From Pseudobacteroides sp. (GTDB taxonomy: Bacteria > Bacillota > Clostridia > Acetivibrionales > DSM-2933): a stretch of DNA of 64,000 bases. This document shows positions 1 through 7,586 of the stretch, piece after piece (positions within the stretch are counted from its first letter, which is position 1; every line of letters starts with the position of its first letter). The translations under genes and the position numbers were made by a program. Below the pieces are notes generated by a model. The model was given only the letters and a program-made list of their open reading frames with translations. It made no database searches and was not told the origin of the DNA. Where the stretch lies: the NCBI RefSeq assembly GCF_036567765.1, contig NZ_DATCTU010000004.1:124001-188000 (forward strand). The letters run 5' to 3'.

Positions 1-72
1 ATTAGAAAGAACATTTTTAGGTATACTTATTCCCAAACCTAAAACGCCAATTCCAAATCTTTCATTACTCAA
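1..72 (-). CDS. fabH: FabH-like 3-oxoacyl-ACP synthase III, N-terminal fragment
   Basis: A reading frame enters from the window edge and begins at a TTG at 70-72, giving 24 residues (MSNERFGIGVLGLGISIPKN and four more). The pattern of a glycine-rich first strand followed by a 'P-x-x-V-L-S-N' turn is how beta-ketoacyl-ACP synthase III (condensing enzyme that starts fatty acid chains) begins. It overlaps the plsX stop by a few bases, and plsX-fabH is a common fatty-acid/phospholipid operon order. Only 24 codons are visible, so the family call rests on a short motif plus context. Confidence 0.55.
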   Translation of the reverse strand, partial: MSNERFGIGVLGLGISIPKNVLSN

Positions 73-1075
73 TATCTTCAACCTCCATATTCTTAAAATC
101 TTCTCTTATCTGCTCCAAAACGTTGCTCTTTACATAGCTCTTTGCTCTTATAACGGCATTCTTGATAGCTTTTGCATTAGAGCTTCCATGAGCCTTAATT
201 ACTTTTCCGTTAACTCCGAGTAATGGAACTCCTCCATACTCTGTATAATCCATATGTTTTTTGAATTTTTTCAACTCTTTCTTTACAAGTGCTCCCGAAA
301 GTTTTGTTATGACATTCTTGTTGAATATACCTTTAAGACTGCCGAACAAATAACCTGCAGCACCTTCAAGAGTTTTTATAAGCACGTTTCCGACAAATCC
401 ATCACAGACTATAACGTCCGCATCTCCATCTAAAACCTGCCGCCCTTCAATGTTGCCTATAAAGTTTATATTAGCCTGCTTTAACATTGAGTATGAACTC
501 TTTACAAGATCATTCCCTTTATTTTCTTCAGCTCCGACATTAACTATACCCACTTTTGGATTTTTAACATCAAAGACTTCACTTATATATAAAGATCCCA
601 TTACGCCAAACTGTAATAGATTAACAGGTTTGCACATTGTATTGGCACCCGCATCAACAATAACTGATAGCCCTTTACTCGTTGGTAAAAAACTCATTAG
701 GGCCGGTCTGTCTACACCCTCTAACATACCTAAAATAATTTTGGAGCCTGCCATTAACGCACCAGTATTTCCTGCCGATAGGAAGACATCTGCCTTTTTG
801 TCCTTTATCATTTCCAGTCCAACTACAATTGAAGAGTCCTTCTTTCTCTTAATGGCCTTTACAGGACTATCTTCATTCGTAATGGCTTCAGTCGTATGGA
901 AAACATCCAGTCTTTTATTGTTGAAATCATTTTCTTTTAAAATGCTATTAATCTTGCTCTTATCTCCAATCAGGAGAATATCAAAATCATCATTTTCATT
1001 AATAGCATCCATACAACCTTTTACTATTTCATATGGGGCATTATCTCCACCCATTGCGTCAACCATAATAAGCAA
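65..1075 (-). CDS. plsX: Phosphate acyltransferase PlsX
   Basis: PlsX makes acyl-phosphate from acyl-ACP, the first step of phosphatidic acid synthesis in Gram-positive bacteria; it is a soluble, membrane-associated enzyme. The N-terminal signature DAMGGDNAP is present and the length (336-339 residues) is normal. The frame is open to a GTG at 1084, but AGGGAG lies directly against that GTG and 8 bases before a TTG at 1073-1075, so the TTG start is preferred; both give a normal protein. It lies downstream of fapR and overlaps the start of a fabH-like gene, the usual FapR-controlled arrangement. plsY and gpsA are about 12 kb away in this window. Confidence 0.95.
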   Translation of the reverse strand: MLIMVDAMGGDNAPYEIVKGCMDAINENDDFDILLIGDKSKINSILKENDFNNKRLDVFHTTEAITNEDSPVKAIKRKKDSSIVVGLEMIKDKKADVFLSAGNTGALMAGSKIILGMLEGVDRPALMSFLPTSKGLSVIVDAGANTMCKPVNLLQFGVMGSLYISEVFDVKNPKVGIVNVGAEENKGNDLVKSSYSMLKQANINFIGNIEGRQVLDGDADVIVCDGFVGNVLIKTLEGAAGYLFGSLKGIFNKNVITKLSGALVKKELKKFKKHMDYTEYGGVPLLGVNGKVIKAHGSSNAKAIKNAVIRAKSYVKSNVLEQIREDFKNMEVEDIE

Positions 1076-1171
1076 TACTTTCACTCCCTAGAACTTAATA
1101 TAATTTTTAATATGATATGCTATACAAATTCCCTATACATATAATATCCAAAAATCCCATATCATACTTTA

Positions 1172-1747
1172 CTATTTTTTGTCGACTTTTTCAAGGGATA
1201 CTAATATAAATTTTCCTCTAAAGACCTCTACCTGTCTCTCCGTTATTTTTACCCATACTATATAGTTATTATTTCTTTGCTGTTTTACTTCTGCCTTCGC
1301 AACGAGTTTATTTCCCGAATACACCGGCATTTTGTATTTGATATTTGCAACTCCTACAAGAGCAACATGTGCATCTATTACTGCTATTGCCAGAGATTCT
1401 GCCATGGAATATATAAAATGTCCCCGGATTATTTTTGTTTTTTCAAAAGCCATGCTGCCATCTGTTTGTAATATTGATATGCCATACTTTCCTAACGTAA
1501 TATCTAAAAGCTCTCCAAAAAAATCCTTTACCTGCAGTGATTTTACTTTTCTATAGCTTTCTTCAGCTACGTTCTTTACTCTTTCTCTAAGCTCAGGAAT
1601 ACCAAGTTCCAATCTATCAAGCCTTATGGTAGGTATACTTACGCTAAATTTTTCGGCCAACTCCTCATCCGTTAAAAAAGGGTCTTCATTAATCTTTTCT
1701 ATAAGAGTTTTGTGCCGTTCTTTCTTATGCAGCGATGACCTGCTCAT
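1172..1747 (-). CDS. fapR: Transcription factor FapR (malonyl-CoA-responsive lipid regulator)
   Basis: FapR represses fatty acid and phospholipid genes and is released by malonyl-CoA. The protein has an N-terminal DeoR-like helix-turn-helix (about residues 18-50, with [19 protein letters not shown]) joined to a C-terminal hot-dog thioesterase-like domain (about 90-187) that would bind malonyl-CoA. The length of 191 residues matches Bacillus FapR (188). The ATG at 1747 is preceded by AGAGGTG at good spacing; an in-frame GTG 9 bases upstream is less likely. It is followed by plsX and fabH, known FapR targets. Confidence 0.93.
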   Translation of the reverse strand: MSRSSLHKKERHKTLIEKINEDPFLTDEELAEKFSVSIPTIRLDRLELGIPELRERVKNVAEESYRKVKSLQVKDFFGELLDITLGKYGISILQTDGSMAFEKTKIIRGHFIYSMAESLAIAVIDAHVALVGVANIKYKMPVYSGNKLVAKAEVKQQRNNNYIVWVKITERQVEVFRGKFILVSLEKVDKK

Positions 1748-1821
1748 TAACCACACCTCTAGGTTTTTTATAAAATCGTTGATTCTTATAACTATAATAA
1801 TTATTACCAGATAATATATTC

Positions 1822-1840
1822 TGATACCAAGAGTATATTA
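1822..1840. promoter_or_regulatory. Possible FapR-type operator upstream of fapR
   Basis: A small inverted repeat, ATAC-caaga-GTAT, sits in an AT-rich stretch about 80 bases upstream of the fapR start. It loosely resembles the FapR box (TTAGTACC-N-TACTAA in Bacillus) but lacks the full arms. Autoregulation of fapR is normal in the family; the assignment here is an inference from position and a weak match. Confidence 0.25.
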
Positions 1841-1901
1841 TATAATCAGATTATATGCAATATTTAACTTAAAATTAACAAGAAAATTATTTTTTGAGGA
1901 A

Positions 1902-1930
1902 AAATTATGGTGTATAATACACCATAATTT
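1902..1930. repeat. Dispersed palindrome, copy 1 (perfect 14-bp arms)
   Basis: The arms AAATTATGGTGTAT and ATACACCATAATTT are exact inverted copies around a single central base. On the minus strand the site follows directly after the pgsA terminator, with a 'TGTTCAGG' linker between the T-run and the palindrome. Related copies occur at 16438, 16521, 24471, 24674, 26394 and 40014, all after minus-strand terminator hairpins. Confidence 0.8.
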
Positions 1931-1939
1931 CCTGAACAT

Positions 1940-1980
1940 TAAGAAAAGGCTACGCCATACAATCGTAACCTTTTCTTTAA
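1940..1980 (-). terminator. Terminator downstream of pgsA
   Basis: The arms AAGAAAAGGcTACG and CGTAacCTTTTCTT form a hairpin about 35 bases beyond the pgsA stop. The minus-strand 3' side ends in CTTTTCTT. The dispersed palindrome copy at 1902 follows it immediately. Confidence 0.65.
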
Positions 1981-2013
1981 ATAATCCAATCTGAATTGTA
2001 AGTAACAAAACCT

Positions 2014-2631
2014 TTATTTACCGTAATCCAATACCTTGCTGTTCTTGGCAATATAGTCATAGCCTGAATAGATTGTTACTATAACTGCAATAAACATTGT
2101 TACCCTGTCAAATGGAAAATCTGTGAATTGGGATAACGGGAAATTCTCCAATATAGACAACACTATTGCAACCATGGTAGTAGCAGTTTTTATTTTTCCC
2201 CAGTTGCTTGCGGCTATAACTATGCCTTCCCCAGCTGCTATAAGCCTTAAGCCCGTTACAATAAACTCTCTGCCTATTATAAACATTGCAGCCCATCCGC
2301 TGAGCATACCGTTTTGAAGAAGCACAATAAGTGCAGCTGTGACCAAAAGTTTATCTGCAACCGGATCCAAAAATTTGCCCATTCTTGTTACCTGTTTGGT
2401 TTTCCTCGCAATATATCCATCCACACCGTCTGTTAGCGATGCAATAATAAATATCCCCGCAGCAATGTATTTGCCTGTACCCTTTATAAATTCATTAAGT
2501 GCTACCATCTGGGAGTGTAAAAAAGTTAAATACTCACTGTTTACTACCCATTCAGGAATAGGGAGTATAAAAATCATAAAAATCGGTACCAGTAAAATTC
2601 TTGACAAGGTCAACTTATTCGGTAAATTCAT
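2014..2631 (-). CDS. pgsA: CDP-diacylglycerol-glycerol-3-phosphate 3-phosphatidyltransferase
   Basis: This membrane enzyme joins CDP-diacylglycerol to glycerol-3-phosphate, the committed step to phosphatidylglycerol. The CDP-alcohol phosphatidyltransferase motif D-x2-DG-x2-AR-x8-G-x3-D-x3-D is complete (DGVDGYIARK ... GKFLDPVADK), and several hydrophobic membrane segments flank it. The ATG at 2631 (MNLPNKLTLSRI, the usual start) is 9 bases after AGGAG; an in-frame TTG sits 6 bases upstream. The start overlaps the 3' end of rimO, so the two are translationally coupled. Confidence 0.94.
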   Translation of the reverse strand: MNLPNKLTLSRILLVPIFMIFILPIPEWVVNSEYLTFLHSQMVALNEFIKGTGKYIAAGIFIIASLTDGVDGYIARKTKQVTRMGKFLDPVADKLLVTAALIVLLQNGMLSGWAAMFIIGREFIVTGLRLIAAGEGIVIAASNWGKIKTATTMVAIVLSILENFPLSQFTDFPFDRVTMFIAVIVTIYSGYDYIAKNSKVLDYGK

Positions 2632-3955
2632 TAACAACAGCTCCTATTAAATCATAATTATCTATATTCATAATCTTAACATTTACTATGTCCCCTGTTT
2701 GGACGGGCTCTTCACTTGTAAAGTAAATAAGACTATCAATTTCAGGTGCTTCGGCGTAAGTACGCCCTGTATAGAAAATCCCGTCATCAGCAACTCCTTC
2801 AACTATTGTAGGGTAGACTTTGTCAAGCCTTTGCCTGTTAATTAAGTCCATAGTTTCCTTTTGAAGGTTTATCATAGTATCAAATCTAGCTTGCTTTGTT
2901 TTGCTGCTGATTTGATTTTTTAATTTTGCTGCAGGAGTATTCTCTTCTTTAGAATAAGAAAAAACACCGAGTCTGTCAACCTTATATTCATTAAAAAAAT
3001 CATAAAGTTCACTAAAATCCTCTTGGGTTTCTCCGGGAAAGCCTACAATTACAGAGGTTCTTAGTACAATCCCGGGAACTTTAGCCCTCAAGTCCTTTAT
3101 AAGCTTTCTATAATCCTCTGATGTTCCCCTCCTGCCCATGACCTTTAATATTTTGTCACTGGTATGCTGAAATGGAATATCCAGGTACTTAACTACCTTA
3201 TCATTATTAGATATTTCATTAATAAGTTCCTCGTCAATTTCCTCAGGATAACAATACAAAAGCCTGATCCATTTTATTTCATCAATAGCACCTAATTTTT
3301 GCAAAAGCAATGGCAGCATCTTTTTCCCATATATATCAAGACCATACCTCGTAGTGTCCTGTGCTACCAGTATTATTTCCTTTACACCGTTTTGTGAAAG
3401 CTTCACAGCCTCGGATAAAACATCTTCTATCTTTCTGCTTCTAAACCTTCCTCTAAGACTGGGAATAATACAATAGGTGCAACAGTTGTCACAACCTTCT
3501 GCAATTTTTATATATGCATACCCGTTATGGGTGGAAACAACCCTCTCAGAGTTCATATAATCAATATTATCCAGTTTGCCGTATAAAACCTGTTTCTCGC
3601 CCTTATAGGCCTTCTCAATAACCTCACAGATAAGACTTACATTACCGGTTCCAACACAAGCATCAACCTCAGGTATTTCATTGATTATATCTTCCTTATA
3701 TCTTTCTGCTAGACATCCGGTAACTATAAGAACCTCACACTTATCCTTCTTGCACTCGGCCATTTCAAGAATGGTATTTATTGACTCCTGCTTGGCTGAC
3801 TCAATGAACCCGCAGGTGTTTACAATAAGTATATGTGCTTCTTCTTTTTCGTTAACAATTTCATACTCCCCATCTTTAATAAGTCCCAACATTATTTCGC
3901 TGTCTATGAGATTCTTAGGACATCCAAGCGAAACAACACCTATCTTCTTTTTCAT
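2615..3955 (-). CDS. rimO: Ribosomal protein S12 methylthiotransferase RimO
   Basis: RimO is a radical SAM enzyme that adds a methylthio group to an aspartate of ribosomal protein S12. The N-terminal MTTase domain has its three cysteines (Cys12, Cys48, Cys81). The radical SAM cluster motif CxxxCxxC is at Cys155, Cys159 and Cys162, and a C-terminal TRAM-like region follows. The opening 'KKKIGVVSLGCPKNLIDSE' is characteristic of RimO rather than MiaB. 446 residues is the normal length. A good ribosome binding site (AAGGGGAG) precedes the ATG. It is coupled to pgsA downstream. Confidence 0.96.
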   Translation of the reverse strand: MKKKIGVVSLGCPKNLIDSEIMLGLIKDGEYEIVNEKEEAHILIVNTCGFIESAKQESINTILEMAECKKDKCEVLIVTGCLAERYKEDIINEIPEVDACVGTGNVSLICEVIEKAYKGEKQVLYGKLDNIDYMNSERVVSTHNGYAYIKIAEGCDNCCTYCIIPSLRGRFRSRKIEDVLSEAVKLSQNGVKEIILVAQDTTRYGLDIYGKKMLPLLLQKLGAIDEIKWIRLLYCYPEEIDEELINEISNNDKVVKYLDIPFQHTSDKILKVMGRRGTSEDYRKLIKDLRAKVPGIVLRTSVIVGFPGETQEDFSELYDFFNEYKVDRLGVFSYSKEENTPAAKLKNQISSKTKQARFDTMINLQKETMDLINRQRLDKVYPTIVEGVADDGIFYTGRTYAEAPEIDSLIYFTSEEPVQTGDIVNVKIMNIDNYDLIGAVVNEFTE

Positions 3956-3987
3956 TTGCTCTCCCCTTACAATTATCGTAATATTGA

Positions 3988-4266
3988 TTATATTTTATTT
4001 TCGTTGATCAAATCCATAGGAAGCATATTATTAGCCTCCCTAATCATTTCCTCAATATCATTTTTAAGCTTCTCTATTTCGGACTCAAGCTCATCAGGCT
4101 TTACGCCCATCTCCTCAATTTCCTTTAATATTTCCTGTTTTTGTTTGTTAAGCTGCTCCATCCTTGTCTCGGCACGGATCCTCATATTTTTTGCCTTGTC
4201 CAGATTTTCCTTAAGTTGACTTATTGTTTTACCGTAGTCTAATGATTTGTCCGACTCGTCAGCCAT
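3988..4266 (-). CDS. Small coiled-coil protein next to the SMC-like ATPase
   Basis: A 92-residue, highly charged protein predicted from its heptad-like Leu/Ile/Met spacing to be almost entirely coiled coil (about residues 14-80). There is no signal peptide or catalytic motif. GGAGGGAT precedes the ATG. It lies about 60 bases downstream of the SMC-like ATPase and the metallophosphoesterase, all on the same strand, and could be an accessory helix subunit of that complex; that role is inferred from position only. I do not recognise a named family. Confidence 0.75.
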   Translation of the reverse strand: MADESDKSLDYGKTISQLKENLDKAKNMRIRAETRMEQLNKQKQEILKEIEEMGVKPDELESEIEKLKNDIEEMIREANNMLPMDLINENKI

Positions 4267-4326
4267 ATATATCCCTCCGTTTAGCCATGATTAAAATAAC
4301 TTCTGCTTTAAATTTTCATTCATGCC

Positions 4327-5772
4327 TTAATTACTATAGCTTTTAATTATTTCATTTAGGATATCATTTCCAATATTGCTTCTGCAAACAGGACATTTCC
4401 CTGCATTTCTTAAAACACTTGAATAATCCTTCAAGAGCTTGTCGGTTTCAATTTTGTTGGAAATGATATATTTTTCTCCATCAACAATTTTATTTGATAC
4501 ATCCTTAAGCTTTTCCGCCGATTTCTTAACCTTGACCAGCTTTTCAATCTTTTCCTGTATTAAGTTATGAATTGACGATAATTTGTCAATGTTCGCTGCA
4601 GACTGTAATATCTCACTATACTTTTCCTGCTCTTTATTTAATCTTTTTATTTCAACATTTAACCCCCTAATACTCTCAAGCTTTGATATGTTTATATCAA
4701 GCTTCTTAAGCTTGTCCTCCATGGGCTTTACATTGACGGTTGCATACAAATGCCACTTCGCTTCACCCTCCGACCTTTCAACCTTCGCAAAAGCAGCTTT
4801 AAGACTTTTTGCCTTATCCATAACCCCAGTCTTAGTGGTTATATTCTCCAGAAGCCCGGTGCACTCATTTATTCTCTCAGTATTTCTAATTATAAAGAAA
4901 GCTGAATTAATTTCAATATCTATTTCATTCAAAGTTTTAAATACTCTCTTTAGCTTATACAGCTTTTCGTTGATTATTTCAATACTTTTAATGCAAAGTT
5001 CGTACCGCTCCAGTTTGTTTAGGCTTTTAACAATTGCACTTTGAGCGGTATAATCGTTTTCTATAGATATAATATTCTTTAAGTTTACCTCCAGCCTTTT
5101 TTTACGAGTGAGCACCTCTGAAAGCTTTTCTATTATCTGTCCTGATTTTTCTAAATTTACCTCTACCTCTTTTAAGTATTCATACTCTTTAAGGGTGGAC
5201 TCAACCTCTTTAAGCTCGCTGCTCACCCTGTCTTTTGACTGGTTCTCACGCCTCAAATCCACATTGCTGTTTTTAATAGCTCTATCGATTATATGGAGCC
5301 CGATGAGCCTTCCTATAGCCTTTGCCCTTACCGACCCGGTCTCAGACAGCAAAAAAGGCCCCTCCAACTGCTCAGCAATATTTAAGCTTGAGCTTAAGCT
5401 GCTGTCCAAATAAGCCTTGGTAATACCATGTGCCCCTATAACCTCCTGGGGTATCTCATTTCCAAAGCCTTCGAATGTTATGGGATCCTTCTCGGGGTAT
5501 AATACTGTATATCTGTTTTTGCTGCTTGACCTTTCCCGTATTATAGTATTGCCGTTATCCATTTCTATGGTTACCTTGGCTGCAGCAGTACCCTGTCTTA
5601 TAAATTCCGTTCCCCTGGGTTCATTAAACAATACCCACTTTATAGCCCTAATAATAGCAGATTTCCCATTATCTGAAGGCCCCGTTATAATATTTAATCC
5701 TCTGTCTAGGTCTATGGTTGTATCTTCATGGGATTGGAAATTCTGAATTTTAACTTTTGTAATTATAGCCAT
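4327..5772 (-). CDS. SMC/Rad50-like ATPase, half-length, with C-terminal CPVC motif
   Basis: The N-terminus has an SbcC/Rad50-type start (KVKIQNFQSHEDT) and a Walker A motif GPSDNGKS at residues 31-38. About 250 residues of charged coiled-coil-like sequence follow, then a CPVC zinc-hook-like motif at Cys460-Cys463 only 18 residues from the end. Canonical SbcC/Rad50 carries CxxC in the middle of the chain, followed by a second coiled-coil arm and a C-terminal lobe with signature and Walker B motifs; no such half is present here or in the 92-residue neighbour. It starts 2 bases after the stop of an SbcD/Mre11-like nuclease gene, so the two very likely form a complex. Confidence 0.85.
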   Translation of the reverse strand: MAIITKVKIQNFQSHEDTTIDLDRGLNIITGPSDNGKSAIIRAIKWVLFNEPRGTEFIRQGTAAAKVTIEMDNGNTIIRERSSSKNRYTVLYPEKDPITFEGFGNEIPQEVIGAHGITKAYLDSSLSSSLNIAEQLEGPFLLSETGSVRAKAIGRLIGLHIIDRAIKNSNVDLRRENQSKDRVSSELKEVESTLKEYEYLKEVEVNLEKSGQIIEKLSEVLTRKKRLEVNLKNIISIENDYTAQSAIVKSLNKLERYELCIKSIEIINEKLYKLKRVFKTLNEIDIEINSAFFIIRNTERINECTGLLENITTKTGVMDKAKSLKAAFAKVERSEGEAKWHLYATVNVKPMEDKLKKLDINISKLESIRGLNVEIKRLNKEQEKYSEILQSAANIDKLSSIHNLIQEKIEKLVKVKKSAEKLKDVSNKIVDGEKYIISNKIETDKLLKDYSSVLRNAGKCPVCRSNIGNDILNEIIKSYSN

Positions 5773-5774
5773 GT

Positions 5775-6764
5775 CTAATCCTCTTCATCATGAGAAAGTT
5801 CTTCTTTTGCAAAAGCAATCCTCTTTATTGTTTCATACTTTACCTCGCGGCTGATATTCTCGTCAGCTGTAATATCATCAATGATTTTGCCGAGATCCGC
5901 CTTTTGATATTTCCCGGTTTCAGAAAGCTGCTGGTAAAACCTGTGAAGTTTAACATTACGATCCTGAGCATACTCCAACTGTCTTCTGTCTAATACTTCA
6001 TTTCCAGGAGCAGCAGACTTTAATTCTCTTTCATAAATATTTATCCCTTCACTTAAGTCAATTATAACAACCTTTGGAATTCTGTTTATTTCTCCGATTG
6101 CATTAGTGATCCTAACCAGACTTCCCGGGTTTAAAAAATATTTCCCATCCCTTTCAACAATACCGAACCCGCCATGATAGTGGCCTGCTAGGGTTATATC
6201 AGCTTCAGTTTCCGTTATATTATCCACCAGGGTATAAGGGATTCCTTCAAAAAACGGCTTCTTTAACAGCATTCCGTGAACCATATTTATCAAATAATCC
6301 ACGTCTTTTCTTTTCTGAACAACATAATAATTCTCGGACACCTCTAGGTCATCAATGTCAAATCTGTAAGGTTTGCCCATTATCTGGACCTTTATTCCGT
6401 TTTTTTCAACAATCACATCATCATTATATTTTAGAAGTGTCAAAATGCCAACACCCGCTAATAGTCCTAGCATAGTTCGCCCTACAGTATCAGGATTATG
6501 CCCGTATATATCATGGTTCCCGGCTATTGTAAAAACCGGCCTTTTGTAAGATTGAATGATGAGTGCAAATTCCTTAACTATTGACGGGGAAATATCCGGC
6601 CTGTCAAACCAGTCACCACCATGCAATATATAATCTATTTCAAGTTCGTCACAAATTTCTTTTATTTCTAGGAATTTTCTTTTGAGAGTTTCATAAAAGT
6701 TATCGTTCCTGTTTTTTGGCGTGGTTCCTTTAATATGTGTATCTGTAAAAAAAATAAATTTCAT
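5775..6764 (-). CDS. SbcD/Mre11-like metallophosphoesterase
   Basis: A 329-residue calcineurin-like phosphoesterase of the DNA repair exonuclease type. All metal-ligand motifs are visible: Asp8-x-His10 (TDTH), GGDWFD with Asp51, GNHD at 82-85, VHG at His163, and GHYH with His195 and His197. A C-terminal segment of about 100 residues would be the capping region. It is first in a tight minus-strand set with the SMC-like ATPase and a coiled-coil protein, matching the nuclease/ATPase pairing of SbcCD and Mre11-Rad50. The ribosome binding site is weak. Shorter than typical SbcD (about 380-400). Confidence 0.88.
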   Translation of the reverse strand: MKFIFFTDTHIKGTTPKNRNDNFYETLKRKFLEIKEICDELEIDYILHGGDWFDRPDISPSIVKEFALIIQSYKRPVFTIAGNHDIYGHNPDTVGRTMLGLLAGVGILTLLKYNDDVIVEKNGIKVQIMGKPYRFDIDDLEVSENYYVVQKRKDVDYLINMVHGMLLKKPFFEGIPYTLVDNITETEADITLAGHYHGGFGIVERDGKYFLNPGSLVRITNAIGEINRIPKVVIIDLSEGINIYERELKSAAPGNEVLDRRQLEYAQDRNVKLHRFYQQLSETGKYQKADLGKIIDDITADENISREVKYETIKRIAFAKEELSHDEED

Positions 6765-7020
6765 AAAACAGTACTCTCTTTCATGGGTTATAAGTTAATC
6801 TAGTTTAAAATTGTTAATCTGCAAGATCCTTAAATCCTTATTACACTCATATTATACCATGCTTTATTCTTTTTTTATTAAAAATCTTACATTTATAATA
6901 CAAAACAATCTTTGCTTTAATTTGCGAAATGTGATAAAAGTATATATATAATATATAAATCAATTTTTCGTTCATACCTTAGCATATGGTTGTACAATAA
7001 CTTTAACAAGGAGCTGCTGT

Positions 7021-7392
7021 GTGATGAGTTTTTCAGAATTGGTAGGTTCTATTATTGACATTATTTGGAATATACCTATTTACGTACCAATAATTTCATT
7101 ATCCCTTATTCTGCTGACATATATTCTTAATAAAGATAGACTCTGGACTATACCAAAGCTTTCATTTCTGTTTGCAATAGTCATTACCATATACGATATA
7201 ACAACTAAAACACCTGGTGAAAATATATTTATCCAATTTAAAAATTACATTTATGAAGCCAAGTATAATTACAATTTTCTTTATATTTACATTCCCATTT
7301 TTCTTTATTGCTTGCTGATAGCCGCAATTTTCGGATACATTGAGAAAGTAAAAAATAAGATATCGGTAAAATCCGATAACCTTCCCAAATAA
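7021..7392 (+). CDS. Small membrane protein of unknown function
   Basis: A 123-residue protein with three or four hydrophobic helices (about residues 8-33, 45-60, 85-105) and a short basic C-terminal tail. AAGGAG lies 7 bases before the GTG at 7021 and 10 bases before an ATG at 7024; either may start. It stands alone between a divergent nuclease operon and the CotH gene, and is followed by a clear terminator. I do not recognise the family. Confidence 0.65.
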   Translation: MMSFSELVGSIIDIIWNIPIYVPIISLSLILLTYILNKDRLWTIPKLSFLFAIVITIYDITTKTPGENIFIQFKNYIYEAKYNYNFLYIYIPIFLYCLLIAAIFGYIEKVKNKISVKSDNLPK

Positions 7393-7419
7393 AATAATAA
7401 CTAAACCGAAAATGTAAAT

Positions 7420-7465
7420 TAAGAGATAAGCCATACATATTTATGCTATGGTTTATCTCTTTTTC
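7420..7465 (+). terminator. Terminator after the small membrane protein gene
   Basis: AAGAGATAAGCCATA pairs with TATGGTTTATCTCTT across an 11-base loop and is followed by a T-run. It starts about 28 bases after the stop codon at 7392. Confidence 0.8.
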
Positions 7466-7586
7466 AGTTCCTTTAGAATACTTGTCAACTTATTCTTTCA
7501 GAGCGACTCAATACAATAATTTTTATGTATTATTATAATAAGATTTTTTATAATATGTTGAATAATTTTCTAGGGAGGCAAAGTGT

